Assembly (NCBI GenBank): GCA_041558415.1
Contig: JBFFEY010000002.1
Location: 1 to 64,000 of the forward strand
Origin: SG8-39 sp041558415
GTDB taxonomy: Bacteria; Pseudomonadota; Gammaproteobacteria; Burkholderiales; SG8-39
Direction: 5' to 3'
DNA length: 64,000 bases
In this document: positions 7,766 through 16,116 of the stretch, piece after piece
Layout of the letters: every line of letters begins with the position of its first letter
Numbering within the stretch: the first letter of the stretch is position 1
Program-made: the position numbers and the translations under genes
Notes under the pieces: generated by a model
Told to the model about the DNA's origin: nothing
Database searches by the model: none
The model's input: only the letters and a program-made list of their open reading frames with translations

Positions 7766-8736
7766 TGGAACCCCTCCTCGCCCGGGCCCGGGCGCTCGGC
7801 GCCGCGTCCCCACAGCAGGCTGTCGGGGCGCCGTTCGAGCTCATCGGCCAGCTCACCGACACGTCGCGCACTGCGCTCGACCGAGTCGGCAAGCGCATTC
7901 ACTTTCGGCAGCGTCGTACTGCGCACGTCGCGCACCGTTCCCTGAGATTCGCGCGCCAGCGCGGTCGCCTCGGTGGCGAGCTCGCTTGCCCGCGAAGCAA
8001 GTGCGCGTGCATCGCGCACCAGCTGCTGGCTTTCCTCCACCAGCGCCGGCAGGCCGCGCGAGGCTTGGTTCAGGTTAGCGAGCATGCTCTCGACGTTGCG
8101 CCGGTTTTTCTCGTTGAGCCATGCCTGCAGGCGCTCATCGGTGCGCTCGATCGCGCCCGGCAGCAGCTTCGCGGTCTTGTCGAGTTCGACGATCAGGTCC
8201 TCGAGGCGGGCCAGCGCACGCCCGATGCGTTCCCGGTTCTCCTCGTTCACCAGCTTGGTGATCTCGCTGATCAGCACGCGCCCGTCGCGCAGCACCGCTT
8301 CCGCATTGTCGGTCAGCATGTCGAGGAACGAAGGCCGCAGGTGAATCTCAGGCACCCCATCACGCCCCTTCGGCGGCGGCTCGCGCAGGGTGTAGTCGTC
8401 CAGCAGGTGCACGTAGGCGATGCCGGTAATGCCTTCCATGCCGAGCTGCGCGTACGTGCCACGGGTGATGGGAACGTCCTGGTCGACCTCGATGGCGATC
8501 AGGATGCGGTTCGGATTGTCCCGGTCGAGCCGAATACTGGTGACGCGGCCGGCGTCGATGCCGCGATAGCGCACCTGCGCCTGTTCGTTCAGGCCCGTGA
8601 TCGGCCGCAGCGAGACGACGCGGTACTGCAGGCGCTGAACCGGACTGCCCGCCAGCCAGTTCGCCCAGAGCACGATGCCTGCGGCAATCGCGATCACGAA
8701 GACGCCGGTAATCAGCGCATACGCACGATTTTCCAA
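7762..8736 (-). CDS. MlaD-family (MCE domain) lipid-binding protein
   Basis: 324 aa. One N-terminal membrane anchor (residues 6-28) is followed by a single MCE domain with VRYRGIDAGRVTSIRLD and the start ITRGTYAQLGMEGITG. The C-terminal half, from about residue 150, is a long helical/coiled-coil region rich in Ala, Arg, Glu and Leu. MCE proteins form periplasmic hexamers that pass phospholipids between the membranes. The long coiled-coil tail makes it closer to the MlaD proteins that pair with PqiC-type lipoproteins than to the short E. coli MlaD. Confidence 0.9.
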   Translation of the reverse strand: MENRAYALITGVFVIAIAAGIVLWANWLAGSPVQRLQYRVVSLRPITGLNEQAQVRYRGIDAGRVTSIRLDRDNPNRILIAIEVDQDVPITRGTYAQLGMEGITGIAYVHLLDDYTLREPPPKGRDGVPEIHLRPSFLDMLTDNAEAVLRDGRVLISEITKLVNEENRERIGRALARLEDLIVELDKTAKLLPGAIERTDERLQAWLNEKNRRNVESMLANLNQASRGLPALVEESQQLVRDARALASRASELATEATALARESQGTVRDVRSTTLPKVNALADSVERSARRVGELADELERRPDSLLWGRGAERPGPGEEGFQ

Positions 8737-8751
8737 GGCCCCGTTCCGCGC

Positions 8752-9543
8752 TCAGGCGCCCGTGAATGCACGCCGGCCGCGCTCTCCCCCAAAAAAGTTT
8801 TCGATGAAGCGATGCGGGACTTTGCGCACCTCTTCGACCGTGCCGCTGGCGATTATATGCTGGTCCGCCAACACCGATACCCGGTCGGAGAGGTCGTGCA
8901 GGGTGTCCAGATCATGCGTCACCATAAGAACCGCGAAGCGGTACTCGGTGCGCATCTGTTTGATGAGCCGGACAAACGCATCCGAGCGGTCCGGGTCGAG
9001 TCCCGCGGTGGGCTCGTCGAGGATCAACAGCTCGGGCGACAGTGCGAGTGCACGTGCGAGCGAAACGCGCTTCACCATGCCGCCGGACAGATTCGCGGGC
9101 AGCAGCTCCGCGTGCGCCGGCTCAAGCTCGACCTGCGCGAGCTTCGCGTAGACGATGGCGCGGATCGCGTCCTCATCGAGCCCGCCCCGCTCGCGCAGCG
9201 GGAACGCAACGTTCTGGTAGACGGTGAAGGCCGAGTAGAGCGCGCCATTCTGAAACAGCATGCCCATGCGCTCGCGCGCGGCGCGCACGCGCCGGTAGTT
9301 GGGATCGTCCCACGACACGCCGAATACCCGCACCGTGCCGGCGCTCGGACGCTTGAGCCCGAGGATCACGCGCACCAGCTGCGTCTTGCCGCTGCCCGAC
9401 CCGCCGACCAACGTCATCACTTCGCCCGCGCGCACCTCGAAATCCAGGCCGCGATGCAACACCAGATCGCCGATCTTGTTGACGAGCTTGCGCACCTCGA
9501 CGACCTTTTCCGCGCCGTTCTCGCCGCTCACGTCAGCCGACAT
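8752..9543 (-). CDS. MlaF-like ABC transporter ATP-binding protein
   Basis: 263 aa from the ATG at 9543; an in-frame ATG at 9561 would add six residues inside the permease gene. Walker A is GGSGSGKT (residues 47-54). The signature LSGGMVKRVSLARAL is directly followed by Walker B (LLILDEPTAGLDP), and the switch histidine lies in MVTHDLDTL. The first two residues of the permease stop region overlap it. It powers the MlaE/MlaD-type lipid transporter encoded around it. Confidence 0.93.
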   Translation of the reverse strand: MSADVSGENGAEKVVEVRKLVNKIGDLVLHRGLDFEVRAGEVMTLVGGSGSGKTQLVRVILGLKRPSAGTVRVFGVSWDDPNYRRVRAARERMGMLFQNGALYSAFTVYQNVAFPLRERGGLDEDAIRAIVYAKLAQVELEPAHAELLPANLSGGMVKRVSLARALALSPELLILDEPTAGLDPDRSDAFVRLIKQMRTEYRFAVLMVTHDLDTLHDLSDRVSVLADQHIIASGTVEEVRKVPHRFIENFFGGERGRRAFTGA

Positions 9544-10657
9544 CGCGCAGCAGTACCGCAAAAAGGGCGTCGAGCAGAATGACCGCCGTGATGGAGGCGA
9601 CCACCGACTGTGTCACTCCGGCGGCAAGACTGTCGGTGTTCGGCAGCACGCGCAAACCGTAGTGGCAGGCAACGAAGGCAACGGCCAGGCCGAAGGCCAC
9701 CGACTTGCCGATGCCAATCCAGAAATTGACGACCTCGACCGCGCGCGGCAAGGCCTCGAGAAACGCCCCCGGCGTGATACCGAGCGTGAGCTTCGCGATC
9801 AGAACGCCGCCGGCCAGAGCCGCGACATCCGTGCAGAAGGAAACCATCGGCAAGGCGATCGCCAGGCCCAGCACCTTGGGCAGCACGAGGCGCGCGGTGA
9901 CCGACACGCCCATCACCGAGAGCGCCTCTATCTCCTCGGTAACCCGCATCACGCCGAGCTGCGCGGTCATTGCCGATCCCGAGCGTCCCGCCGCGATGAT
10001 CGACGCGAGCAGCGGTCCGAGCTCGCGCACCACGCCGATGCCGACGATGTTGATGACGAGCAGGTCCGCGCCGTAGCGCTTGAGCTGCAGCGCCGAGAGA
10101 TAGGTCAGCACCACGCCGATCAGGAAGCCGACCAGCATCGTCACCGGCAGCGCAGAGACGCCCGCGCGGTACACGTTTGCCGACAGCTCGAGCACCGGAA
10201 AATCACGCCAGCGCCGCGTCATGCGCAGCAGGTCGAGCACCAGTTGTCCGAGCAGCGCGGTGCCGTCACGCGCATGAAACCAGAGGCTGATCCCCACCTG
10301 CCCGATGCGTACGACGCCGGCCAGCGGGTCGATGCCGTGCTCCGGGCGCTGTACGAGCAGACCCTCGCTGGCCTGTGTCAGCATCGCACGGAAACGTGGA
10401 TCGACGTCGATGTGATCCGCGGATCTGAGCGCGCGCGCAAGCCAGACCGCCCCCGCGTCATCGAGCGCGGTGATTCCGGTCAGATCCCAGCGCAGGCTCT
10501 GCGACGGCCGACGCTGCACATCGGTGGCGATGCGCGCCAGACGAAAGCGCCGCTTGCTCAGCGCGGCGAACGTCCACTCGCCGGACACCCTCACCGACGT
10601 CCCGCGCTCGGCGCCGGAAGGCTCCTCGATCTCGATCGCGGCTTGCGCGGCGGGCAT
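9533..10657 (-). CDS. MlaE-family lipid ABC permease with N-terminal STAS-like domain
   Basis: 374 aa. Residues about 15-110 look like a STAS domain (LRWDLTGITALDDAGAVWLA), the fold that in E. coli is the separate MlaB protein. Residues about 150-374 form the YrbE/MlaE permease with GFLIGVVLTYLSALQLKRYG, RELGPLLASIIAAGRSGSA and an EIEALSVMG block. It is the membrane core of the transporter and the first gene of the minus-strand operon permease-ATPase-MCE-lipoprotein. The fusion explains why no separate mlaB is found here. Confidence 0.92.
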   Translation of the reverse strand: MPAAQAAIEIEEPSGAERGTSVRVSGEWTFAALSKRRFRLARIATDVQRRPSQSLRWDLTGITALDDAGAVWLARALRSADHIDVDPRFRAMLTQASEGLLVQRPEHGIDPLAGVVRIGQVGISLWFHARDGTALLGQLVLDLLRMTRRWRDFPVLELSANVYRAGVSALPVTMLVGFLIGVVLTYLSALQLKRYGADLLVINIVGIGVVRELGPLLASIIAAGRSGSAMTAQLGVMRVTEEIEALSVMGVSVTARLVLPKVLGLAIALPMVSFCTDVAALAGGVLIAKLTLGITPGAFLEALPRAVEVVNFWIGIGKSVAFGLAVAFVACHYGLRVLPNTDSLAAGVTQSVVASITAVILLDALFAVLLRDVG

Positions 10658-10690
10658 GGCAAACGATCTTACCAGCGGCGAGCGGCCGCC

Positions 10691-11953
10691 TTAGGTGCCG
10701 TGCGGCGCCACGTCGAGCGCCTCGATTCTGCGACGCAAAGCGACGAGCATGAACACGCCCGGCAGCGCAACGAGGAAGGTGAAAAAGAAGAACACCACCC
10801 AGCCGAGGCTCGCTGCCATCGCGCCGGCCGCGGGGCCGACGTACACCCGTCCGAGGGATGCCAAGGCCGAAAGCAGTGCGTACTGCGTAGCGGAAAAGCG
10901 CCGGTCGCACATTGCCATCAGCAGCGCCACAAACGCGGCGGTGCCCATTCCGCCGCAAAGATTCTCCGCGGCGATCACGGCGATCATCAGCCCGTGGCTC
11001 TTGCCAGCCGAGGCGAGCAGCATGAAGCCGAGGTTGGTAAGCGCCTGCAGCAGGCCGAAGAGCAGCAATGCGCGGTACAGGTGCAGCCTCGCCATCACGA
11101 CGCCGCCCGCAAGCGCGCCGAGGATGGTGGCGCCGACGCCGAGCCATTTGTTGACCAGGCCGACTTCAGTGAGAGAAAAGCCGGGGCCACGCAGCAGGAA
11201 CGCCGTCGTCAGGCTGCCGGCGAAGGCGTCGCCCAGCTTATAGAGAATCACGAGGATCAGCAGCGACCAGGCACCGTGGCGCGCAAAATACTCGCTCAGC
11301 GGCTCGCGCACCGCCTCAAGCAGCGAGTGCGGTGCGTGCGGCGGGGCAGGGGGCTCCTCGGCGTGCCAGGTGGCAACGAGGCCGACCAGCATCAGGGCGG
11401 CCATCAGCAGATAGGTGCCGTGCCAGCCGAGCCAGCTATCCGCGAGCATCAGCGCCAGACCGCCCGAAACCAGCATGGCGATGCGGTAGCCGAGCACCGA
11501 TACGGCGGCGCCGGCGCCGCGCTCGTCCGCCTCGAGTACGTCCGCGCGGTAGGCATCGAACACGATGTCCTGCGAAGCCGAGAGAAACGCCACGACGAGC
11601 GCAACGCCCGCAAGCAGCCACGGCGAGGTCTGCGGCGACAGCGAACCCATCCACGCGATTGCCACCAGCAGCGCGATCTGCGTCGCGGCGAGCCAGCCGC
11701 GCCGGCGCCCGAGGAACGGAATCCGGTAGCGGTCCATCAGGGGCGCCCAGAGAAACTTATAGGTGTAGGGCTGACCGACGAGGGCAAACAGCCCGATCGT
11801 CGTCAGCTCGATGCGCTCGACCGCGAGCCAGGCCTGCAGCGTGCCGGCGGTGAGAGCGAGAGGCAGGCCCGAAGCGAACCCCAGCAGCAGGAGCAGGAAG
11901 ATCTTGCGGCTGCGGAACACCGCGGAAATGCCTTGCGGCGCGTCGTTTGGCAT
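10691..11953 (-). CDS. ampG: AmpG-like MFS muropeptide permease
   Basis: 420 aa with about 12 hydrophobic helices. The start SRKIFLLLLLGFASGLPLAL and the block VGQPYTYKFLWAPLMDRY are characteristic of AmpG, which imports anhydro-muropeptides for cell-wall recycling. DIVFDAYRADVLEADERGAG is another family block. The C-terminus VVFFFFTFLVALPGVFMLVAL is a clear last helix. It ends 33 bases before the start of the MlaE-like gene. No AmpR or beta-lactamase gene is nearby. Confidence 0.88.
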   Translation of the reverse strand: MPNDAPQGISAVFRSRKIFLLLLLGFASGLPLALTAGTLQAWLAVERIELTTIGLFALVGQPYTYKFLWAPLMDRYRIPFLGRRRGWLAATQIALLVAIAWMGSLSPQTSPWLLAGVALVVAFLSASQDIVFDAYRADVLEADERGAGAAVSVLGYRIAMLVSGGLALMLADSWLGWHGTYLLMAALMLVGLVATWHAEEPPAPPHAPHSLLEAVREPLSEYFARHGAWSLLILVILYKLGDAFAGSLTTAFLLRGPGFSLTEVGLVNKWLGVGATILGALAGGVVMARLHLYRALLLFGLLQALTNLGFMLLASAGKSHGLMIAVIAAENLCGGMGTAAFVALLMAMCDRRFSATQYALLSALASLGRVYVGPAAGAMAASLGWVVFFFFTFLVALPGVFMLVALRRRIEALDVAPHGT

Positions 11954-12058
11954 GCGGTGCCTGAGTCCTGACGAATTCTAACCGTCCGCCGCCCGTTCTC
12001 GATTGAGTCCCGCCGCGGAAGTCGATAGCCTCACAGACAGCCTCACGACCTTGAGCAA

Positions 12059-12421
12059 ATGCAGGCACCGATGCCCAGCCCCAAGACAGCCATGACAGCG
12101 ACGCCGCGCAGGCCGCGCATCGTGTTCACGCCAGTCGAATTCGTCGCACGCGAGCGGCGCTACCTGCTGTCCGAGATGTCGCAGGTCAGGGGATTGATGC
12201 CGCTGCTCATGAAACACCGCAATAATCTGCCGTGGACGCATGCCGATCGCGCGGAGCTGCGCGGGCATCTGAAACGGCTGTCGGTCATCTCGCCCTACCT
12301 GATGTGCTTCCTCATGCCAGGCGGGCTTGCGTTTCTGCCGGCGCTCGCCTGGTGGCTGGACCGCCGGCGCCAGCGATCGGGCCCCGTACCGATCGAGCGT
12401 TCCGGCGCCGAGACGCCGTGA
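12059..12421 (+). CDS. Small basic protein with LETM1-like core, function unknown
   Basis: 120 aa, transcribed away from ampG and towards xthA. Residues about 75-100 read ISPYLMCFLMPGGLAFLPAL, one hydrophobic segment flanked by Arg/Lys. The pattern of a basic helix, a hydrophobic PFxxxxxxPG block, then LLP resembles the start of the LETM1 domain of mitochondrial ion-exchange proteins, but the rest of that domain is missing. The start could be the ATG at 12059 or one 11 codons later (MTATPRRP). I do not recognise a specific function. Confidence 0.65.
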   Translation: MQAPMPSPKTAMTATPRRPRIVFTPVEFVARERRYLLSEMSQVRGLMPLLMKHRNNLPWTHADRAELRGHLKRLSVISPYLMCFLMPGGLAFLPALAWWLDRRRQRSGPVPIERSGAETP

Positions 12422-12446
12422 GCGCGCCGCGCATCGGCACCGCGGT

Positions 12447-13223
12447 TCAGTCGAACGGCCAGTCGTAATCGATGGTGAGCGGCGCGTGATCCGAGAATCG
12501 TTTGCGCTTGTAAATCGACTCGCGCACGGCGCGCGCCGCGATCGCCGGCGAGGCAACCTGGTAGTCGATGCGCCAGCCCACGTTCTTCGCCCAGGCCTGG
12601 CCGCGGTTCGACCACCAGGTGTACTGGTCCGGGCGTGGATTGATGCGTCGGAACACGTCGACGAAGCCCAGTTCGTCGAACACGCGCGTCAGCCAGGCGC
12701 GCTCCTCGGGCAGGAAGCCGGAGTTCCTCCGATTGGCACGCCAATTCCTGAGGTCGATTTCCTTGTGCGCAATGTTCCAGTCGCCGCACAGGATCACCTC
12801 GCGGCGCGCGCGCCTCAACTTGCGCAGCTGAGGCAGAAAAGCCTCCATGAAGCGGAACTTCGATGCTTGGCGATGCGGTCCGCTCGAGCCCGAAGGCACG
12901 TACAGGGACACGACCGACACCCTGCCGAAACGAGCCTCCAGATAGCGTCCCTCGGCGTCGAACTCGTGGTTGCCGAAGCCCTCCACGACCGTGTCGGGCG
13001 GGTTCCGGCTGTAGAGCGCGACGCCGGCGTAACCCTTTCTCTCGCCGTGCGAGAACGCGCTGGCGTAGCCGCGCGGCGCGCGCATGGTGCGATCGAGGTC
13101 GGCTTCCTGCGCCTTGATCTCCTGCAGACAGACGACGTCGGCGCGCTGCGCCGAGAGCCAGCGGAACAATCCTTTGCGGGCTGCCGCGCGAATGCCGTTG
13201 ACGTTGAGCGTGACGACCCGCAC
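12447..13223 (-). CDS. xthA: Exodeoxyribonuclease III
   Basis: 258 aa. AP endonuclease and 3'-5' exonuclease of base excision repair. MRVVTLNVNGIRAA is the family N-terminus; CLQEIKAQ has the metal-binding Glu; CGDWNIAHKEID has the catalytic Asp/Asn; SDHAPLTIDYDW at the end has the catalytic Asp-His pair. Length and all motifs are normal. It lies 9 bases downstream of pyrE on the same strand and is probably cotranscribed with it. Confidence 0.96.
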   Translation of the reverse strand: MRVVTLNVNGIRAAARKGLFRWLSAQRADVVCLQEIKAQEADLDRTMRAPRGYASAFSHGERKGYAGVALYSRNPPDTVVEGFGNHEFDAEGRYLEARFGRVSVVSLYVPSGSSGPHRQASKFRFMEAFLPQLRKLRRARREVILCGDWNIAHKEIDLRNWRANRRNSGFLPEERAWLTRVFDELGFVDVFRRINPRPDQYTWWSNRGQAWAKNVGWRIDYQVASPAIAARAVRESIYKRKRFSDHAPLTIDYDWPFD

Positions 13224-13232
13224 GCGGGGCGC

Positions 13233-13922
13233 TCAGGACGACGGAAAGCTCGAGACGCCTCCGTGCGCGGCCGACCACTCGGCCGGCGCCTTGAGGAACT
13301 TCTCGACTTCGTCGACCTGCTTGGCGCCGAGGTAGCCGCCCTGCTTGACCACCCCGAGCACGTCCCACCAGGTCGCCAGGTAATGCAGGCGCACGTTCAG
13401 GTCGGACATGATCTTCTTCGACTCCGGGAAGATATCGTAGAAAAAATTGACGAACACGTGCTCGACAACGGCGCCCGCCTCGCGCAGCGCGGTGCAGAAG
13501 TTGATCTTCGAGCGCCCGTCGGTCGTGAGGTCCTCGACCAGCAGCGTACGTGCGCCCTCGCGCACGTCGCCCTCGATCTGCGCGTTGCGCCCGAAGCCCT
13601 TCGGTTTCTTGCGCACGTACTGCATCGGCAGGGCCAGGCGATCCGCGATCCAGGCGGCGTAGGGAATGCCCGCGGTTTCACCGCCGGCAACGACGTCGAA
13701 CTGCTCGAAACCGGCGTCGCGCGCCAAGGTCGCCTCGGCGAAGTCGACCAGCTGCGCGCGGATACGCGGGTAGAAGATCAGCTTGCGACAGTCGATGTAC
13801 ACCGGGCTTGCCCAGCCCGACGTGAAAATGAAGGGTTTGTCCTCCCAGAACAGCACCGCCTTCACCTCGAGGAGCATCTTGGCGGTTGTTTCGGCAATGA
13901 AGGCGCGATCAGCGGATTGCAT
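13233..13922 (-). CDS. pyrE: Orotate phosphoribosyltransferase
   Basis: 229 aa. Adds ribose-phosphate from PRPP to orotate to give OMP in pyrimidine synthesis. The PRPP-binding motif is LLVEDLTTDGRSK (about residues 108-120), FTSGWASPVYIDCRKLIFYP is the substrate region, and YVRKKPKGFGRNAQIEG is the flexible catalytic loop. The PRPP motif has Asp-Gly where many enzymes have Ala/Thr-Gly, a variant seen in longer bacterial PyrE. Transcribed divergently from the DUF4124 gene. Confidence 0.95.
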   Translation of the reverse strand: MQSADRAFIAETTAKMLLEVKAVLFWEDKPFIFTSGWASPVYIDCRKLIFYPRIRAQLVDFAEATLARDAGFEQFDVVAGGETAGIPYAAWIADRLALPMQYVRKKPKGFGRNAQIEGDVREGARTLLVEDLTTDGRSKINFCTALREAGAVVEHVFVNFFYDIFPESKKIMSDLNVRLHYLATWWDVLGVVKQGGYLGAKQVDEVEKFLKAPAEWSAAHGGVSSFPSS

Positions 13923-14024
13923 GGTTATGACAGCGCGAAGTGTGGCGCGGATTCTATCAGTTCGACGTGTCGGCGCCGGGAGGCGTTAAAATGGCGTCCA
14001 TCGTTGGGACGCGCAGGAGGTTAA

Positions 14025-14660
14025 ATGCACCGGTTCACCTCGCTCGCCACGACTCTTCTCGGCTGCGCGCTGATCGCGCTGCCGGCGCTTGTACAGGCAC
14101 AGTCCTACCGTTGCACCGGCGCAGACGGCAAGCGCTACTACGGCCAGACGATTCCACGCCCGTGCATCGGCCAGATGGTCGAGCAGCTAAATGAGCAAGG
14201 CCTGGTCGTGCGGCGGATCGAACCTCGCAGCTCGGCCGAAGAGCGGGCGGCGAAGGCGGAGGAGGAGAAACAGCAACGCGAAGAGGAGCTGGCGCGCCGC
14301 GAGGAGCGGCGCCGCAACCGTGCGCTGCTCGCGACCTACACCAGCGTAGACGACATCGAGGATGCCCGCATCCGCGCGCTCAAGGGCAACGCGCAGGCGA
14401 TCAAGGACGTCGACGAACGCATCGCGCAGATCAAGGCACGGCAACAGCAGCTCGCCCAGGAAATAGCGGCGTACAAGGAGAAGCCACCGCCGGCGGACCT
14501 GCAGCGGGACATGCGCAACACGGATATCGACCTCGTGGCGCAGCAGGGATTGCGAGAAGCCAAGCAAAAGGAAGCCGAGGCGATCAACGCGAAGTACGAC
14601 GAGGACCGCCAGCGTTACGTCGACCTGACGCAGCCGAAAAGGAACGACACGAAGCAGTGA
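14025..14660 (+). CDS. Secreted DUF4124-domain protein with coiled coil
   Basis: 211 aa. Residues 1-25 are a signal peptide cleaved after LVQAQ or nearby. Residues about 27-55 (SYRCTGADGKRYYGQTIPRP) are a DUF4124 domain with one Cys pair (Cys30 and a second in RPCIG). From about residue 65 to 195 the chain is almost all charged helix, rich in Glu, Lys, Arg and Gln, likely a long coiled coil. The AGGAGG at 14011-14016 supports the ATG at 14025. Function unknown; probably a periplasmic structural or scaffold protein. Confidence 0.8.
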   Translation: MHRFTSLATTLLGCALIALPALVQAQSYRCTGADGKRYYGQTIPRPCIGQMVEQLNEQGLVVRRIEPRSSAEERAAKAEEEKQQREEELARREERRRNRALLATYTSVDDIEDARIRALKGNAQAIKDVDERIAQIKARQQQLAQEIAAYKEKPPPADLQRDMRNTDIDLVAQQGLREAKQKEAEAINAKYDEDRQRYVDLTQPKRNDTKQ

Positions 14661-14682
14661 TCCTCGCGCGCCGGCGCCGGCC

Positions 14683-16116
14683 TCAGCCGAGCTTGCGGCG
14701 CAGGAGCTCGTTGACCTGAGCCGGGTTCGCCTTGCCGCGCGTCGCCTTCATCACCTGGCCGACGAGCGAATTGAAGGCCTTCTGTTTGCCCGCGCGGTAG
14801 TCCTCAACCTGCCGCGTGTTGGCCGCGAGTACTTCGTCGACCGCTTTTTCCAGCGCACCGACGTCGGTGATCTGCTTCAAGCCGCGCTTTTCGATGATCT
14901 CGTCGACGCTGCCCTCGCCGGCCCACATCGCGTCGTCGACCTCCTTGGCAAGCTTGGCCGACAGCGTGCCGTCGATCAGGCGATCGATCAGCGCCCGCAG
15001 CTGCGCCGGTCCGACGGGGCAATCCTCGATGCCAATGCCGAGCGTGTTGAGCTTCGCGCTCGTGTTGCCGGCGATCCAGTTCGCCGTCTGGCGCACCGTC
15101 TCGGGGCCGGCGTCCGCGATCGCGGCCTCGAAGTAGTCCGCCATCTGGCGGCTGCTCGTCAGGATCGCCGCGCTCGCGGCCGGCAGCGCGAAGCTTTCGC
15201 TGAGCCGCTGCAGACGCTCGGCCGGCAGCTCGGGCATTTCTGCCCGGATGCGTTCGATGTCCTCGTCACGCACGACCAGCGGCAACAGGTCGGGATCCGG
15301 GAAATAGCGGTAGTCGTGGGCTTCCTCCTTGCTGCGCATCGACCGCGTTTCGTCGCGCTCCGCGTCGTACAGCCGCGTTTCCTGCTCGATGCGGCCGCCG
15401 TCCTCGAGGATGGCGATCTGGCGCTGCGCCTCGAACTCGATGGCCCGCTCCATGAAGCGGAACGAGTTGAGGTTCTTGATCTCGCAGCGCGTGCCGTAGG
15501 CCACGTCGCCCACGCGCCGCACCGACACATTCGCGTCGCAGCGAAAAGAGCCCTCCTGCATGTTGCCGTCGCACACGCCGATCCAGATGACGAGCGCGTG
15601 CAGTGCGCGCGCATAAGCCACTGCCTCCTTCGCGCCGCGCAGGTCGGGCTCGGAAACGATTTCCAGCAGCGGCGTGCCGGCGCGGTTCAGGTCGATGCCC
15701 GACATGCCGTGAAAATCCTCGTGCAGCGACTTGCCCGCATCCTCTTCGAGGTGCGCGCGCGTCAGCGCGACGCGCTTCTCGCCGTCGGGCAGCGCAACGC
15801 GAACCGCGCCTCCTTGTGCGATCGGGATTTCGTACTGACTGATCTGATAGCCCTTGGGCAGGTCCGGGTAGAAGTAATTCTTGCGCGCGAAGATCGATCT
15901 GCGGTTGATCGTCGCGCCGACGGCGATCCCGAAGCGGATCGCCAGCTCGACGGCGGCGCCGTTGAGCACCGGAAGCACGCCCGGCAGCGCGATGTCCACC
16001 GCACAGGCCTGCGCGTTCGGCGCCGCCCCGAACGCGGTCGAGGCGCCCGAAAAGATCTTGCTGCGCGTGCGCAGCTGGGCGTGAGTCTCCAGTCCGACGA
16101 CGATCTCCCAGCTCAT
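14683..16116 (-). CDS. gatB: Asp-tRNA(Asn)/Glu-tRNA(Gln) amidotransferase subunit B
   Basis: 477 aa. GatB holds the mischarged tRNA and activates its side chain in the GatCAB complex. WEIVVGLETHAQL, DLPKGYQISQYEIP, EDAGKSLHE and FRCDANVSVRRVG are family blocks. The C-terminal YqeY-like tail ends VMKATRGKANPAQVNELLRR. Its start overlaps the gatA stop by 4 bases (ATGA). Its presence implies that this organism makes Asn-tRNA and/or Gln-tRNA by the indirect route. Confidence 0.97.
   Translation of the reverse strand: MSWEIVVGLETHAQLRTRSKIFSGASTAFGAAPNAQACAVDIALPGVLPVLNGAAVELAIRFGIAVGATINRRSIFARKNYFYPDLPKGYQISQYEIPIAQGGAVRVALPDGEKRVALTRAHLEEDAGKSLHEDFHGMSGIDLNRAGTPLLEIVSEPDLRGAKEAVAYARALHALVIWIGVCDGNMQEGSFRCDANVSVRRVGDVAYGTRCEIKNLNSFRFMERAIEFEAQRQIAILEDGGRIEQETRLYDAERDETRSMRSKEEAHDYRYFPDPDLLPLVVRDEDIERIRAEMPELPAERLQRLSESFALPAASAAILTSSRQMADYFEAAIADAGPETVRQTANWIAGNTSAKLNTLGIGIEDCPVGPAQLRALIDRLIDGTLSAKLAKEVDDAMWAGEGSVDEIIEKRGLKQITDVGALEKAVDEVLAANTRQVEDYRAGKQKAFNSLVGQVMKATRGKANPAQVNELLRRKLG

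Noticed and set aside
9299..11971. 890-codon open frame on the plus strand opposite the Mla operon and ampG
   Set aside because: Shadow of well-supported minus-strand genes; repetitive Arg/Gln/His composition and no known motif.
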